A stretch of 64,000 nucleotides of DNA from Pseudomonas sp. PICF141 (lineage in GTDB: Bacteria > Pseudomonadota > Gammaproteobacteria > Pseudomonadales > Pseudomonadaceae): assembly GCF_002286815.1 (NCBI RefSeq), contig NZ_MUNM01000068.1, positions 46,300 to 110,299 of the forward strand, in the 5' to 3' direction. Below the pieces are notes generated by a model. That model was given only the letters and a program-made list of their open reading frames with translations. It did no database searches and was not told where the DNA came from. The position numbers were made by a program, and so were the translations under genes. Positions 34,986-43,972 of the stretch are shown piece after piece. Every line of letters starts with the position of its first letter. Position 1 is the stretch's first letter.

Positions 34986-36002
34986 ATGAGCCAGCAATCT
35001 TTGAGCAATCGTGCTCTGAAGCAATACGCCTCGCTACGTGACGCGATCGCCGAGACCTACGGTGTCGACGTGACTCGCCAGTTCAACGTCGAACCAAGCG
35101 TTGCCCAGGAGTTGAACGACAAGATCACCGAGCGTGCGGATTTCCTCGAACGCATCAACGTTGTGCCGGTGACTGAGATCAAGGGCGAGAAGGTCATGTT
35201 CGGTGTGAATGGTCCAGTGACCAGCCGCACCAACACCAAGACCACCGACCGCGAAGCGAAAGACGTTTCCGACCTGAACGGCCTGGGCTACGAGCTGTTC
35301 CACACTGAGTCGGACGTCGGTCTGCCGTTCGCCAAGATCGACAGCTGGGCGAAGTTCCCGGACTTTGCCGATCGCTACTCGGCGGCAGTGCAGAAGCAAA
35401 TCGCCCTGGATCGCATCATGATCGGCTGGCACGGCTTGACCGCTGCCATCCAGACCAACCTGGTCACCAGCCCGATGCTGCAGGACGTGAACAAGGGCTG
35501 GCTGCAAATCGCTCGCGAGCAGATCCCTGAGCAGGTTCTTGAAGAAGGCGCGACCGCCGGGAAAATCACCCTAGGCGCCGGCGGCGATTACGAAAACCTC
35601 GACGCCCTGGTGCACGACGTCAAGCAGATGATCGACTCCGTGTTCCGTGACGGCGGTGACCTGATTGCCATCGTCGGCAGTGATCTGTTGGCGAGTGACA
35701 AGGCCAAGCTGTATTCCAACCAGGCCGGTAAACCGACCGAGAAAGAACGCATTGAAAGCGCGCAGGTCATTGCGACCTACGGCGGTCTGCCGACCTTCAC
35801 CGTACCGCACTTCCCGGTCAACGCCGTTGTTGTCACCAGCTGGGACAACCTGTCGATTTACTTCCAGGACAGCAGCTGGCGCCGTCACTTGATCGAGAAT
35901 CCGAAACGTTCCCGCGTTGAGGATTACAACGGTCGCAACGAAGGCTACGTGATCGAGCAGCTGGAGAAATTCGCGGCCGCTGAAAAAGTGGAGCTGATCT
36001 GA
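34986..36002 (+). CDS. Major capsid protein (P2 gpN-like)
   Basis: A 338-residue shell protein. It starts MSQQSLSNRALKQYASLRDA, has the family block DFLERINVVPVTEIKGEKV, and ends with YEQ-type text (GYVIEQLEKFAAAEKVELI). The N-terminal segment is removed by the scaffold protease in P2. The stop and the next start overlap (TGATG). Confidence 0.93.
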   Translation: MSQQSLSNRALKQYASLRDAIAETYGVDVTRQFNVEPSVAQELNDKITERADFLERINVVPVTEIKGEKVMFGVNGPVTSRTNTKTTDREAKDVSDLNGLGYELFHTESDVGLPFAKIDSWAKFPDFADRYSAAVQKQIALDRIMIGWHGLTAAIQTNLVTSPMLQDVNKGWLQIAREQIPEQVLEEGATAGKITLGAGGDYENLDALVHDVKQMIDSVFRDGGDLIAIVGSDLLASDKAKLYSNQAGKPTEKERIESAQVIATYGGLPTFTVPHFPVNAVVVTSWDNLSIYFQDSSWRRHLIENPKRSRVEDYNGRNEGYVIEQLEKFAAAEKVELI

Positions 36003-36715
36003 TGAGCCTGGCACTGGCGCACAAACGCCGCATTCAGGCCGACGGTCCAGCAGCTGTCCGCGCCGGTGCCGAAGCGATGGCCTATTCATCCGCCACTGCG
36101 CTGTCCAGTCCAGCCAACGGCAAGAAACACCTGAAGCTGATGGAAGACGCATTGGCGCAGGACCTGGAGCGCATCAGCGCGATCAATAGCCGCGAACTGC
36201 GTCAGCAACTCAAGCGTGACGAGCTGCTGCCCAAGTACCTGGACTATGTGCAGCGCTACCGCGATTCCGGATTGAGTTTCCCGAACTCGGTAGTGATGCA
36301 GGTTCTCGTCTGGCTGTTCGACACCGCGCAGTTCGAAGCCGGTCTGGACCTGGCGAACTTCGCGATGGGGCAAAACCAGCAGCTGCCTGAGCGCTTCAAA
36401 CGTGATGTGCCGACCTTTGTCGCGGATGAGGTGATCGACTGGGCTGAGGCCGAGTACAAGGCCAAGCGTAGCCCCGAACCTTACCTCTCCGACCTGCTGC
36501 CCTTGGTGGATGGTGAATGGAAGCTCTTCGAGCGCATCCCGGCTCGCTATCACAAGCAGCTGGGGATTCTGGCCTTGGATCAGCGCGACTTTGCGAAAGC
36601 CATCACCCACTTCGAACGTGCGGAAGCGCTGTACGAAGGCATTGGTGTCGGCACGCGCCTGGAAGGTGCTCGCAAGGCTTTGACAAAAGAACTGGCTGAG
36701 AAAGCCCCCGAATAA
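36002..36715 (+). CDS. Terminase small subunit / endonuclease (P2 gpM-like)
   Basis: A 237-residue protein starting MSLALAHKRRIQADGPAAVR. The middle (LPKYLDYVQRYRDSGLSFPN) is typical of gpM, which recognises cos and works with the large terminase subunit. The gene lies directly after the capsid gene, as in P2. Confidence 0.88.
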   Translation: MSLALAHKRRIQADGPAAVRAGAEAMAYSSATALSSPANGKKHLKLMEDALAQDLERISAINSRELRQQLKRDELLPKYLDYVQRYRDSGLSFPNSVVMQVLVWLFDTAQFEAGLDLANFAMGQNQQLPERFKRDVPTFVADEVIDWAEAEYKAKRSPEPYLSDLLPLVDGEWKLFERIPARYHKQLGILALDQRDFAKAITHFERAEALYEGIGVGTRLEGARKALTKELAEKAPE

Positions 36716-36812
36716 CCGACTACCCCCCCGGCGAGAAACTGTGGATGTGAGCCAACCATTTATGGCCTGACCCACTGAAACAGTTTTCCCGCCCCTATTC
36801 GAGTGCCCAGCA

Positions 36813-37274
36813 ATGAGCTTTTCCGGGAAACCCACCACCTTTGTGGAACAGGCGATCGAGAACGACGGCTTCTGGCCGGACCTCTCCTTGGCTGAGTTCC
36901 AGAAGGGTTACCGCCTGCCGGCGGAGTACCTGGTAGACATGCTGGCCACTGATCTGACCACGGCGATGATCGAGGTCAACTGTGACCTCGCCAAGCGCAA
37001 GGCGGCTTGGCAAAACGCAGGCGTCACCACCGTGGAATCTGCTGACCCTATGGTGCTGCCCGAGCGCACATTTCACGCAGCGACGTACAAACGCGCCGTG
37101 TATTGCCGTGCTAAAGCCAGCTTGCTGACTCAGTTCGCTACCGTGACTCGGCGTGAAAGTGCGGAAAACACTGGCAAGGAACTGCCCGAGCGTGGCGAAA
37201 CCTTTCTGGAGTTCAGCCAGCAGGCTGTCCGGTCGCTGCAGGGTCGTGGTCGCATCACGGCGGCACTCCTGTGA
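36813..37274 (+). CDS. Head completion protein (P2 gpL-like)
   Basis: A 153-residue protein starting MSFSGKPTTFVEQAIENDGF. The block YRLPAEYLVDMLATDLTTAMIEV fits gpL, which stabilises the filled head before tail joining. Its stop overlaps the GTG start of the next gene (GTGA). Confidence 0.85.
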   Translation: MSFSGKPTTFVEQAIENDGFWPDLSLAEFQKGYRLPAEYLVDMLATDLTTAMIEVNCDLAKRKAAWQNAGVTTVESADPMVLPERTFHAATYKRAVYCRAKASLLTQFATVTRRESAENTGKELPERGETFLEFSQQAVRSLQGRGRITAALL

Positions 37275-37720
37275 TCAAACTTCGCGCCCTCACCACGTAC
37301 CTGATTGAGCACAGTCTGGTGCTGCCGGAACAGCTCGACAGCTGGACCGATCAGGTGAACCTGGAACTGATCTGGAAACCTGATCTCGACGGCCTTCGCA
37401 TGGGTGACATGCGTTACAGCGCGACGATCGCCCTTGAGCGTTTCGCCGATCACCCGGGGCGCCTGATGGCGTTGATGGGCAGTTGGCTTGAAGCCAATGA
37501 CCAGGAGCGCGATCGCGACGAACTGTCGGCGCCGAAGTTCGACATCACCATGCTCGACAACGACCAGGCCGACGTGGACATCACCCTCGAGTTCAACGAG
37601 CCGCAATACCTGGCCGAAGATCCCGCCGGCGAGATCGAGGCCTTCGGCAAAACGTGGGCGTTTGTCCCGTTTGACCTGTGGATTGCCGAGCACGGCGAGG
37701 TGGGCACCCGTGGCGCGTAG
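37271..37720 (+). CDS. Tail completion protein (P2 gpR-like)
   Basis: A 149-residue protein starting at GTG (MIKLRALTTYLIEHSLVLPE). The length and position match gpR, which closes the head-proximal end of the tail. It overlaps the gpL-like gene by four bases and the gpS-like gene by eleven. Confidence 0.85.
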   Translation: MIKLRALTTYLIEHSLVLPEQLDSWTDQVNLELIWKPDLDGLRMGDMRYSATIALERFADHPGRLMALMGSWLEANDQERDRDELSAPKFDITMLDNDQADVDITLEFNEPQYLAEDPAGEIEAFGKTWAFVPFDLWIAEHGEVGTRGA

Positions 37721-38390
37721 CACCTTCGAGCTCGATGCCCGGGGCTACCTGGGCGTGCGTGAGCAGCTGGCGTTGCTCAGCCTGCCGCCGCAGCTGCGCC
37801 GGCGTCTGCTGAACAACGTCACCAAGCGCGTGCGGACGATGAGCCGCAAGCGGGCAAGGGACCAGCAGAATCTGGACGGCTCGCCTTTCGAGGCGCGCAA
37901 GGGGCCGGCCAAAGGCAAGAAGAAGATGGAAGCCGGCCTGGCCAAGCTGATGATCGTCACCCGTGTGAGCGCTGACGAAGCCGAACTGGGGTGGCGTAAC
38001 GCGCTGACCAGCTGGGTCGCCGCACAGCAACACAACGGCGTCAGCGAGCGCCGCACCGCCGCCCAGATGCGCAAGTGGAACACCGTTCCCGTGGGCCTGG
38101 CTGCCACGGAAAAGCAGGCCAAACGCCTGCGCCGGTTGGGCTTCAAGGTTCGTCAGGAAGGCAAAAAAACCCTGACCCGGCCGTCAGTGGCGTGGATTCA
38201 AGAGCATGTGAACTACGCCAAGGCCGGCCTGCTGATCCGCATCCTGGACGACGAAAAAGCTGAGAGCAGCGGCGCGCAAAGCTGGGAAATCACCCTGCCT
38301 AAGCGCCAGTTCATCGGCGTCAGCACCGAGCGCGATACCGGCTTGCTGTTGAACCAGGTGCTCCAACAAATCCTTAATTCTCCCCGCTAG
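37710..38390 (+). CDS. Virion morphogenesis / tail completion protein (P2 gpS-like)
   Basis: A 226-residue basic protein starting at GTG (MARSTFELDARGYLGVREQL) inside the end of the gpR-like gene. Family text is RRRLLNNVTKRVRTMSRKRA and, near the C-terminus, LPKRQFIGVSTERD. P2 gpS has 150 residues, so this form is longer; HP1-branch homologues are also long. Confidence 0.82.
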   Translation: MARSTFELDARGYLGVREQLALLSLPPQLRRRLLNNVTKRVRTMSRKRARDQQNLDGSPFEARKGPAKGKKKMEAGLAKLMIVTRVSADEAELGWRNALTSWVAAQQHNGVSERRTAAQMRKWNTVPVGLAATEKQAKRLRRLGFKVRQEGKKTLTRPSVAWIQEHVNYAKAGLLIRILDDEKAESSGAQSWEITLPKRQFIGVSTERDTGLLLNQVLQQILNSPR

Positions 38391-38401
38391 CGAGGCACTG
38401 C

Positions 38402-39517
38402 ATGGCACTCGGCAAAGTCAGCGTAAACAATCTCAATCTGGGCCAGGGAGCCGTGACTGAGATCGAGCGCTATTTCCTTTTCATCGGCACCGGCGCGAAG
38501 AGCATCGGCCAGTTGATCCCTTTGAACACCGACAGCGACCTGGACAGCGCACTGGGCATTCCGGTTAGCGACCTGAAAACCCAGATCACTGCCGCCCGAC
38601 TGAACGGCGGTGATCGCTGGGCCTGTCTGGCAGCGCCGATCGCGGCGGACGGTGAGTGGTCTGAAGCGTTGGAAAACGCCCAGCAGCAGGGGTTTTCGGT
38701 CGAGGCGGTGGTGATCACCAAACCGGTGACTACTGCCGCACAGCTGTCGGCCATGCATGACGCGGCGATCTCGCTGAACAACGTCTACGGCCGCCGCGCA
38801 TTCGTCATGGCGGCGAGTGCCGGCATCACCGTGCTGCAGACCTGGGATCAATACCTGCTCGAGCAGCGGGCCATCACTGCCGACCTGGCCGCGCCGCGTG
38901 TCCTGGTCGTGCCTCAGCTGCACGGTAATGACCTGGGCGTGCTGGCCGGTCGCCTGGCGAATGCTGCCGTGAGCATTGCCGACAGTCCCATGCGCGTGGC
39001 TTCCGGTGCGGTGCTGGGCTTGGGCGCGGTCCCTGCCGATGTCGAAGGCGTGCCGCTGCCATCGGCAATCCGTGCCGAGCTGGATAAGGCGCGTTTCTCC
39101 GTGTCGCAGACCTACCCGGATTACCCGGGCGTGTTCTGGGGCGACGGCAACATGCTCGATGCGCCGGCCAGCGACTTCCAGGTGGTGGAGTACTTGCGCC
39201 TGGCTGACAAAGCCGCACGCCAGGTGCGCCCGCTGCTGATCCGCCGCGTGGCCGATCGCCGACTGAACAACACCCCCAACAGCATGGCCGCCGCGATCAG
39301 TGCGCTGATGAAGCCGCTGCGCCAGATGGCCAAGTCCGCCACGTTTGCCGGCCAGGTGTTCCCGGGCGAGATCGAAGCGCCGAAGGACGGCGACATCGTC
39401 CTGGTGTGGCTCAGCAAAACCAAGGTCGAGCTCTACATCAAGATCCGGCCGCTCAACTGCCCGAAAGACCTGACGGCCAACATCGCCCTCGACCTTTCCA
39501 ACGACGATTCGGAGTAA
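38402..39517 (+). CDS. Tail sheath protein (DUF2586, HP1 type)
   Basis: A 371-residue protein starting MALGKVSVNNLNLGQGAVTE. DUF2586 proteins are the contractile sheath of HP1/K139-like phages. The C-terminal DGDIVLVWLSKTKVELYIKI resembles the common sheath fold. Its presence with the tube gene next to it shows that the phage is a myovirus of the HP1 branch. Confidence 0.87.
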   Translation: MALGKVSVNNLNLGQGAVTEIERYFLFIGTGAKSIGQLIPLNTDSDLDSALGIPVSDLKTQITAARLNGGDRWACLAAPIAADGEWSEALENAQQQGFSVEAVVITKPVTTAAQLSAMHDAAISLNNVYGRRAFVMAASAGITVLQTWDQYLLEQRAITADLAAPRVLVVPQLHGNDLGVLAGRLANAAVSIADSPMRVASGAVLGLGAVPADVEGVPLPSAIRAELDKARFSVSQTYPDYPGVFWGDGNMLDAPASDFQVVEYLRLADKAARQVRPLLIRRVADRRLNNTPNSMAAAISALMKPLRQMAKSATFAGQVFPGEIEAPKDGDIVLVWLSKTKVELYIKIRPLNCPKDLTANIALDLSNDDSE

Positions 39518-39523
39518 CCCCCT

Positions 39524-39973
39524 ATGTCACGTATTGGCGGCAAGAACTTCGACGTGAACCTGGGCGATCTGCTGGTTCACGTCGAAAGCTGTACTTTGGA
39601 TATCACGGACAACACTGCCGTGGCGCAGAGCGGGGGTGTCCCCAACGGGCACGTTGACGGTGACGTAGCGGCCAGCGGAGAGATGGAGTTCGACACCAGC
39701 AACTTCAACCTGCTGATTGAAGCCGCACGCTCAGCCGGCAGTTTTCGCGAGCTGGAACCTTTCGACTCCGTGTTTTTCGCCAAGGCTGGCGAAGAGGAAC
39801 TGCGTGTCGAGGCTTTCGGTTGCAAATTGAAAGTCTCCAGCTTGCTGAGCATCGACCCGAAAGGCGGCGAGAAATCCAAGCACAAGGTGCCGTTTGACGT
39901 CACCAGTCCGGATTTCATTCGCATCAACGGCGTGCCGTACCTGGCCGCAGCCGAGATCGAGGGCCTGCGCTGA
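39524..39973 (+). CDS. Tail tube protein (DUF2597)
   Basis: A 149-residue protein starting MSRIGGKNFDVNLGDLLVHV, matching DUF2597 tube proteins of HP1-like phages, which polymerise inside the sheath. The stop overlaps the next start (TGATG). Confidence 0.85.
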   Translation: MSRIGGKNFDVNLGDLLVHVESCTLDITDNTAVAQSGGVPNGHVDGDVAASGEMEFDTSNFNLLIEAARSAGSFRELEPFDSVFFAKAGEEELRVEAFGCKLKVSSLLSIDPKGGEKSKHKVPFDVTSPDFIRINGVPYLAAAEIEGLR

Positions 39974-40185
39974 TGGGGGACTGGCTCGACAACGCCAAAG
40001 CGATCGAGGAGCTGGAGCGTGAGCGTTCAATCGCTGCCCAGCTCGCCAAACCGCGGCCAACAGGGCCGAGCCGATCCCATTGCAAAGACTGTGACAACCA
40101 GATTCCTGCTGCGCGTCAGGCGCTGGGTGGAATCGCACGCTGCACGCCATGCCAGACCACTTTCGAGAAAGGAAACCGCCGATGA
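39973..40185 (+). CDS. TraR/DksA-type zinc finger protein
   Basis: A 70-residue protein with an N-terminal helix (AIEELERERSIAAQL) and a C4 zinc finger (CKDCDNQIP...IARCTPC). TraR-like proteins bind the secondary channel of host RNA polymerase and change promoter choice. It is encoded within the tail-lysis region and overlaps the next gene by four bases. Confidence 0.85.
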   Translation: MGDWLDNAKAIEELERERSIAAQLAKPRPTGPSRSHCKDCDNQIPAARQALGGIARCTPCQTTFEKGNRR

Positions 40186-40511
40186 CAAACAGTCTGCGGC
40201 AGAAAATCGCTGCACCGCTTTCGGCGCATGGCCGGCTGACTGCAGTGGAGGGTGACCTCGCCATGATCGCCTACCGCCTGGGCCAGCTGGAAACCCGGCA
40301 TGAATTGGTGCCGACACGCGTTACCAAGCTGGAACAGCAGTTCGAACACATGTCTGGCCAGCTGTCTGAACTCAACGTCGGCCAGCAGAAGCTGACCGTT
40401 GTCGTGTCCGCGATCGGCAGCAAGATCACCTGGGCATTGGCGATTGCCAGTACCTTGTGGGCAATCCTGCAGATGTTCGGTCCGACGCTGTTGCGGGTAC
40501 TGCTGCCATGA
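40182..40511 (+). CDS. Holin-like small membrane protein
   Basis: A 109-residue protein with an N-terminal coiled-coil helix (VTKLEQQFEHMSGQLSELN) and a C-terminal membrane helix (ITWALAIASTLWAILQMFG, about 80-100). The arrangement recalls XhlA-type holin partners. The position directly before the lysozyme gene supports a lysis role. Stop and start overlap on both sides. Confidence 0.65.
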   Translation: MTNSLRQKIAAPLSAHGRLTAVEGDLAMIAYRLGQLETRHELVPTRVTKLEQQFEHMSGQLSELNVGQQKLTVVVSAIGSKITWALAIASTLWAILQMFGPTLLRVLLP

Positions 40512-41035
40512 GCCTGCGCGGCAAGATCACCGCCGGCGCGATCGCCCTGTGCAGCTCCGGGTTGCTGGCGTTCCTCGGCACCTGGGAAGGCAACGGCCAG
40601 AACGTCGTCTACGCCGACAAGCTGGCCCGTGGTCTGCCGACGGTATGTAAAGGCATCACCCGCCACACCAGCCCGTATCCGGTCGTGATCGGTGACTACT
40701 GGTCCGATGCTCGCTGTGCTCAGGTGGAGCAGCTGGTGATCGAGAAAGGGCAGCTGCAGCTGGCCGACTGCATCACCAATCAGCAAGTGGGGCAGAACAC
40801 CTTCGACGCGTTGAGTAGTCATGCGCACAACTTTGGCGTGCCGAGTACGTGCGCCAGTCGAGCGGTCGGCCTGGTGAATGCCGGACGTATCGCCGACGGC
40901 TGCAAAGCGATCGCTTGGGCTCCGGATGGCAAAACGCCGGTGTGGGCATTCGTTACCGACGCCCAAGGCCGCAAACAATTCGTTCCCGGGTTGCATGGGC
41001 GGCGTGTGGCAGAAGCGGAGCTGTGCACGAAATGA
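40508..41035 (+). CDS. Phage lysozyme (endolysin, GH24-like)
   Basis: A 175-residue muramidase. The N-terminus MSLRGKITAGAIALCSSGLL looks like a signal-anchor-release segment, so it may be secreted by the host Sec system and held in the membrane. E27 in GTWEGN is the likely catalytic acid, followed by D37 and T45, with spacing wider than in T4/P21-type lysozymes. The ending has paired cysteines (CASRAVGL, DGCKAIAW). It cuts peptidoglycan during release. Confidence 0.85.
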   Translation: MSLRGKITAGAIALCSSGLLAFLGTWEGNGQNVVYADKLARGLPTVCKGITRHTSPYPVVIGDYWSDARCAQVEQLVIEKGQLQLADCITNQQVGQNTFDALSSHAHNFGVPSTCASRAVGLVNAGRIADGCKAIAWAPDGKTPVWAFVTDAQGRKQFVPGLHGRRVAEAELCTK

Positions 41036-41499
41036 TCATTACCCCGTTTCGACTTTTTCTCGCAGTGGCTTTGACCGGATTGATTCCACTGTTTTGGTTC
41101 ATCCAAGTCGTCCAAGACCGCGACACCGCCCGTAGTGAACGCGATCTCGCCCAGATCGAAGTCAGTGGCCTGCGCGAAGCGGCCCGAATCAGCGGTGAGA
41201 TGTTGGCCGCCCGCGATGAGATCGATCTTCAACGTACCCAGGAGCTGAGTAATGCGCTCAATCAAAACGATGGCTTGCGCCTCTCTGTTGACGCTGGCCA
41301 TCAGCGGTTGCGCCTCGCCGCCACCTGCAGCACCCCAAAGCCCGCCCAAACCGGCGCCGGCAGCGTGGCTGATGCAGGCACCGCCGAACTCACAGCAAAC
41401 GCTCGATCGGATTATTTCACCCTCAGAGATCAACTCGCCCTCAGCCGGCAAATGATCCTAGGCCTGCAGGACCACGTGCGCCGGATCTGCCTGCGCTGA
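41032..41499 (+). CDS. Rz-like inner-membrane spanin (LysB type)
   Basis: A 155-residue protein with an N-terminal membrane helix (FRLFLAVALTGLIPLFWFI) and a long periplasmic coiled coil (RSERDLAQIEVSGLREAARI). Such i-spanins span the periplasm with an outer-membrane lipoprotein to fuse the membranes in the last lysis step. The start overlaps the lysozyme stop, and the o-spanin gene is nested inside it in another frame. Confidence 0.8.
   Translation: MIITPFRLFLAVALTGLIPLFWFIQVVQDRDTARSERDLAQIEVSGLREAARISGEMLAARDEIDLQRTQELSNALNQNDGLRLSVDAGHQRLRLAATCSTPKPAQTGAGSVADAGTAELTANARSDYFTLRDQLALSRQMILGLQDHVRRICLR
41252..41455 (+). CDS. Rz1-like outer-membrane spanin lipoprotein, nested in the Rz-like gene
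   Basis: A 67-residue proline-rich lipoprotein (MRSIKTMACASLLTLAISGC then ASPPPAAPQSPPKPAP). The lipobox AISGC gives the acylated cysteine at 20. The whole gene lies inside the Rz-like gene in the +1 frame, as in lambda Rz/Rz1 and P2 lysB/lysC. Confidence 0.85.
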   Translation: MRSIKTMACASLLTLAISGCASPPPAAPQSPPKPAPAAWLMQAPPNSQQTLDRIISPSEINSPSAGK

Positions 41500-41531
41500 C
41501 CGTTACCCATAAATCTGAATGGAACAACACG

Positions 41532-41819
41532 ATGACTGATAAACGCGAAATCACCCTGGAAGTCGGCGACAAGGAATTCACCTTCTCCATGACCCCGCAG
41601 GACGTGACCAAGTACTTCAACGCCATGACCGCCAATAACAAGGTCGCGCCGTCCCACAACCTGCTCAGCAACACCGTGGCTGCCGAACAGCGCGCTGATT
41701 TGAAAGCAATGCTGACCAATCCGGTGATGACGATGCAGATCGCCGGTGCGCTGCTCGAGGAGTACGCGCCGGACGTTGAAATCATCGTAAAAAAGCACTC
41801 GACCACGCTGAGCGCCTGA
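41532..41819 (+). CDS. Tail assembly chaperone, short form
   Basis: A 95-residue protein starting MTDKREITLEVGDKEFTFSM, of the putative phage tail assembly chaperone family (DUF2765 type). It lies just before the tape measure gene, the place of E/G-type chaperones. A slippery A_AAA_AAG near its end gives a longer fusion product by -1 frameshift. Confidence 0.82.
   Translation: MTDKREITLEVGDKEFTFSMTPQDVTKYFNAMTANNKVAPSHNLLSNTVAAEQRADLKAMLTNPVMTMQIAGALLEEYAPDVEIIVKKHSTTLSA
41789..41795 (+). promoter_or_regulatory. -1 ribosomal frameshift site A_AAA_AAG
   Basis: In the reading frame of the chaperone the codons are GTA AAA AAG, giving the same slippery heptamer as dnaX. After slipping, the ribosome reads GCA CTC GAC in the -1 frame, which is open to 41983. 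Short hairpins (CGCT...AGCG and CGAG...CTCG) lie 12-50 bases downstream. Confidence 0.8.
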
Positions 41820-41983
41820 GCGAGGACGGACTCGGCCAACTGATGGCCTTGTCCAGTCGCTGGCTACCTGGTCAGGAGCCCACACCCGAGGTGATGGGTA
41901 CGGCCAAGTGGCTGGAAGACGAACACTGGAAACGCATGGAAATCGCCGTCGCGAACGGCATCGCCCATGCACTGGACGGATAA
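41795..41983 (+). CDS. Frameshift extension of the tail chaperone (E+E'-like)
   Basis: The -1 frame continues ALDHAERLSEDGLGQLMALS, then WLPGQEPTPEVMGTAKWLED and onward to a TAA at 41981-41983, seven bases before the tape measure gene. The fusion would have about 150 residues. The same long/short pair design is used by P2 (E, E+E') and lambda (G, GT) for tail length control. An internal ATG at 41843 could also start a short protein, but no ribosome site is seen. Confidence 0.75.
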   Translation, partial: ALDHAERLSEDGLGQLMALSSRWLPGQEPTPEVMGTAKWLEDEHWKRMEIAVANGIAHALDG

Positions 41984-41989
41984 ATACAC

Positions 41990-43972
41990 ATGGCTGACCG
42001 CGCTGCCCGCCTGGCCTTCATCTTGAGTCTGACCGACAAGGTCACCGCGCCCCTGGGCAAGGTGAAGATGGGATTTTCCGACCTTGCCGAGCAGAGCGAA
42101 AAGAACATCAAGACGATGGGCCTGGGGTTGGGCGGTATGGTCGGCGCCAGTGTGGCAATCACCCAGTCTTTGGCGCCTGCCCTGGAGATGAACCGCGCCC
42201 TGGGCGAGGTCAAGTCACTGGGCGTGGCGGAAGATGCCCTGACCGCCCTCAATCAAAAGGCGTTGGAATTTTCCGTCGACTACGCCGCCAATGCCCGGGA
42301 TTTTGTGGCGTCAGCGGCGACGATCGACGGTGCCATCAAAGGGTTGACCGCCAGCCAGCTGACCTCGATCACCAATACCAGCAACGTCCTGGCCAAAGCG
42401 ACCAAGGCCGATGCGGAAACCACCAGCGCCTACGTGGGCACCATGTACAACCTGTTCAAGGGCCAGGCTGACGCCTTCGGCAAAACCGAATGGGTTGAGC
42501 GACTGGGCGGGCAAACCGCGCTGGCAGTGAAGCTGTTCCGCACCGACGGTGCCCAGTTGAAGGACGCCTTCAAGGAAGTCGGTTCGATCGCCACCACTGC
42601 GGGGGTGGACCTGGCCGAGCAGTTCGCAGTGATCGGCTCGCTCAGCAGCACCATGGAAGGCGGGGACGCCGGCGGGATCTACAAATCATTCTTCGAGAAC
42701 ATCGGTAGCGCCTCGGAAAAGCTGGGGATGAAGTTTGTCGACCAGAACGGCAAGTTGCTGCCGATGCTCGACATCCTCGGCAAGTTGGAGGGCAAGTTTG
42801 GTGATCTGAACAGTGCGTCGGCCGGTGCCAAACTGATTGAGGCCTTCGGCGGCGAGGGCGCTCGCGTGATCACGGCATTGGCCAAGGACACCGATCGCCT
42901 GCGTATTGGCATGGACCAGTTGGGCAAAGTCCGGAGTCTGGAGAATGCCGAGCAGATGGCGAAGGCCATGGTGGATCCGTGGGCGCAATGGGCGTCCCTG
43001 GTGGAAAGCATGCGCGCCTTGTTTGGTCAGGTCCTGATTCCAGTCTTGGCCCCGTTTATGGAAAAGATGGTGGCGATCGGCAAGGCGCTGATGCGCTGGG
43101 TCACTCTCTTTCCCAACATCACCCGCGTGATCGGCATCACCACGCTGACCATCTTCGGCATCATCGCCAGCATGTCTTTGCTGACCCTGGCTGTTGGGAT
43201 GTCAAAAATGGTGTGGCTGGGGATGCTGACAGTCTGGAAGCTCCTGACCTGGACGGGCTACCGCAGTATCGCGATGTTCCTGTTTCACTCCGTCATGACC
43301 ATCGCCTTCGTTGCCGGCCTGGTCTTGTTGTACAGCTGGATGGGCCTGGTCAAAGTCGGGATGCTCGCTTGGCAAGCCGCTATCTGGCTCGTGAACGGGG
43401 CACTGCTGGCCAACCCGGTTCTTTTGATCATTGTCGGGATCGTGGCCTTAGTCGCGGCGGTGGTCGCTGCCGTCTATTACTGGGACGAATGGACCACGGC
43501 ACTGCTCAACAGTGACGCCTTCAAGTGGGTCAGTGATCAGTTCAAGACCCTGTCCGACTGGTTCAACTCCATGGGCGGCTGGTCAGCCATGGCCAAAGGC
43601 GCCTGGGACAGCATCGTCAGCGTCTTTTACAAGGCGATCAACAGCCTGATCGAAATGATCAACAGCATCCCGGGCGTAAACATCGAAGCGCGGTTTGGCG
43701 GCATGCCAGAAGTGCCGGGTGTCGACGCGGCGGTGAACGCGGCCAACACCGCCAGCAGTGGACAGAAGACCCAGCAAACCATTAACGCCGCAATCCCGAG
43801 CCTTTCCCCGTCGCGGGCAACGGCGGTGCCCCCGGGCGGCCTGCTGACCAGCATTCAGAACTCCAGCAGCCAGAACAAGGGTACGCACGTCGAGAACGTG
43901 AACATCCATACCGCCAAGCCAATGACCCCGTTGGAGCTGGAAAACATGGTGGCGATGGGAGTCGGTGGATGA
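41990..43972 (+). CDS. Tail tape measure protein
   Basis: A 660-residue protein of the TP901-type tape measure family, with helical ends and a cluster of hydrophobic helices between residues 375 and 510 (WLGMLTVWKLL, VMTIAFVAGLVLLYSWMGL, PVLLIIVGIVALVAAVVAAV). It sets tail length and passes into the host membrane during infection. Its stop overlaps the next start (ATGA). Confidence 0.9.
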   Translation: MADRAARLAFILSLTDKVTAPLGKVKMGFSDLAEQSEKNIKTMGLGLGGMVGASVAITQSLAPALEMNRALGEVKSLGVAEDALTALNQKALEFSVDYAANARDFVASAATIDGAIKGLTASQLTSITNTSNVLAKATKADAETTSAYVGTMYNLFKGQADAFGKTEWVERLGGQTALAVKLFRTDGAQLKDAFKEVGSIATTAGVDLAEQFAVIGSLSSTMEGGDAGGIYKSFFENIGSASEKLGMKFVDQNGKLLPMLDILGKLEGKFGDLNSASAGAKLIEAFGGEGARVITALAKDTDRLRIGMDQLGKVRSLENAEQMAKAMVDPWAQWASLVESMRALFGQVLIPVLAPFMEKMVAIGKALMRWVTLFPNITRVIGITTLTIFGIIASMSLLTLAVGMSKMVWLGMLTVWKLLTWTGYRSIAMFLFHSVMTIAFVAGLVLLYSWMGLVKVGMLAWQAAIWLVNGALLANPVLLIIVGIVALVAAVVAAVYYWDEWTTALLNSDAFKWVSDQFKTLSDWFNSMGGWSAMAKGAWDSIVSVFYKAINSLIEMINSIPGVNIEARFGGMPEVPGVDAAVNAANTASSGQKTQQTINAAIPSLSPSRATAVPPGGLLTSIQNSSSQNKGTHVENVNIHTAKPMTPLELENMVAMGVGG

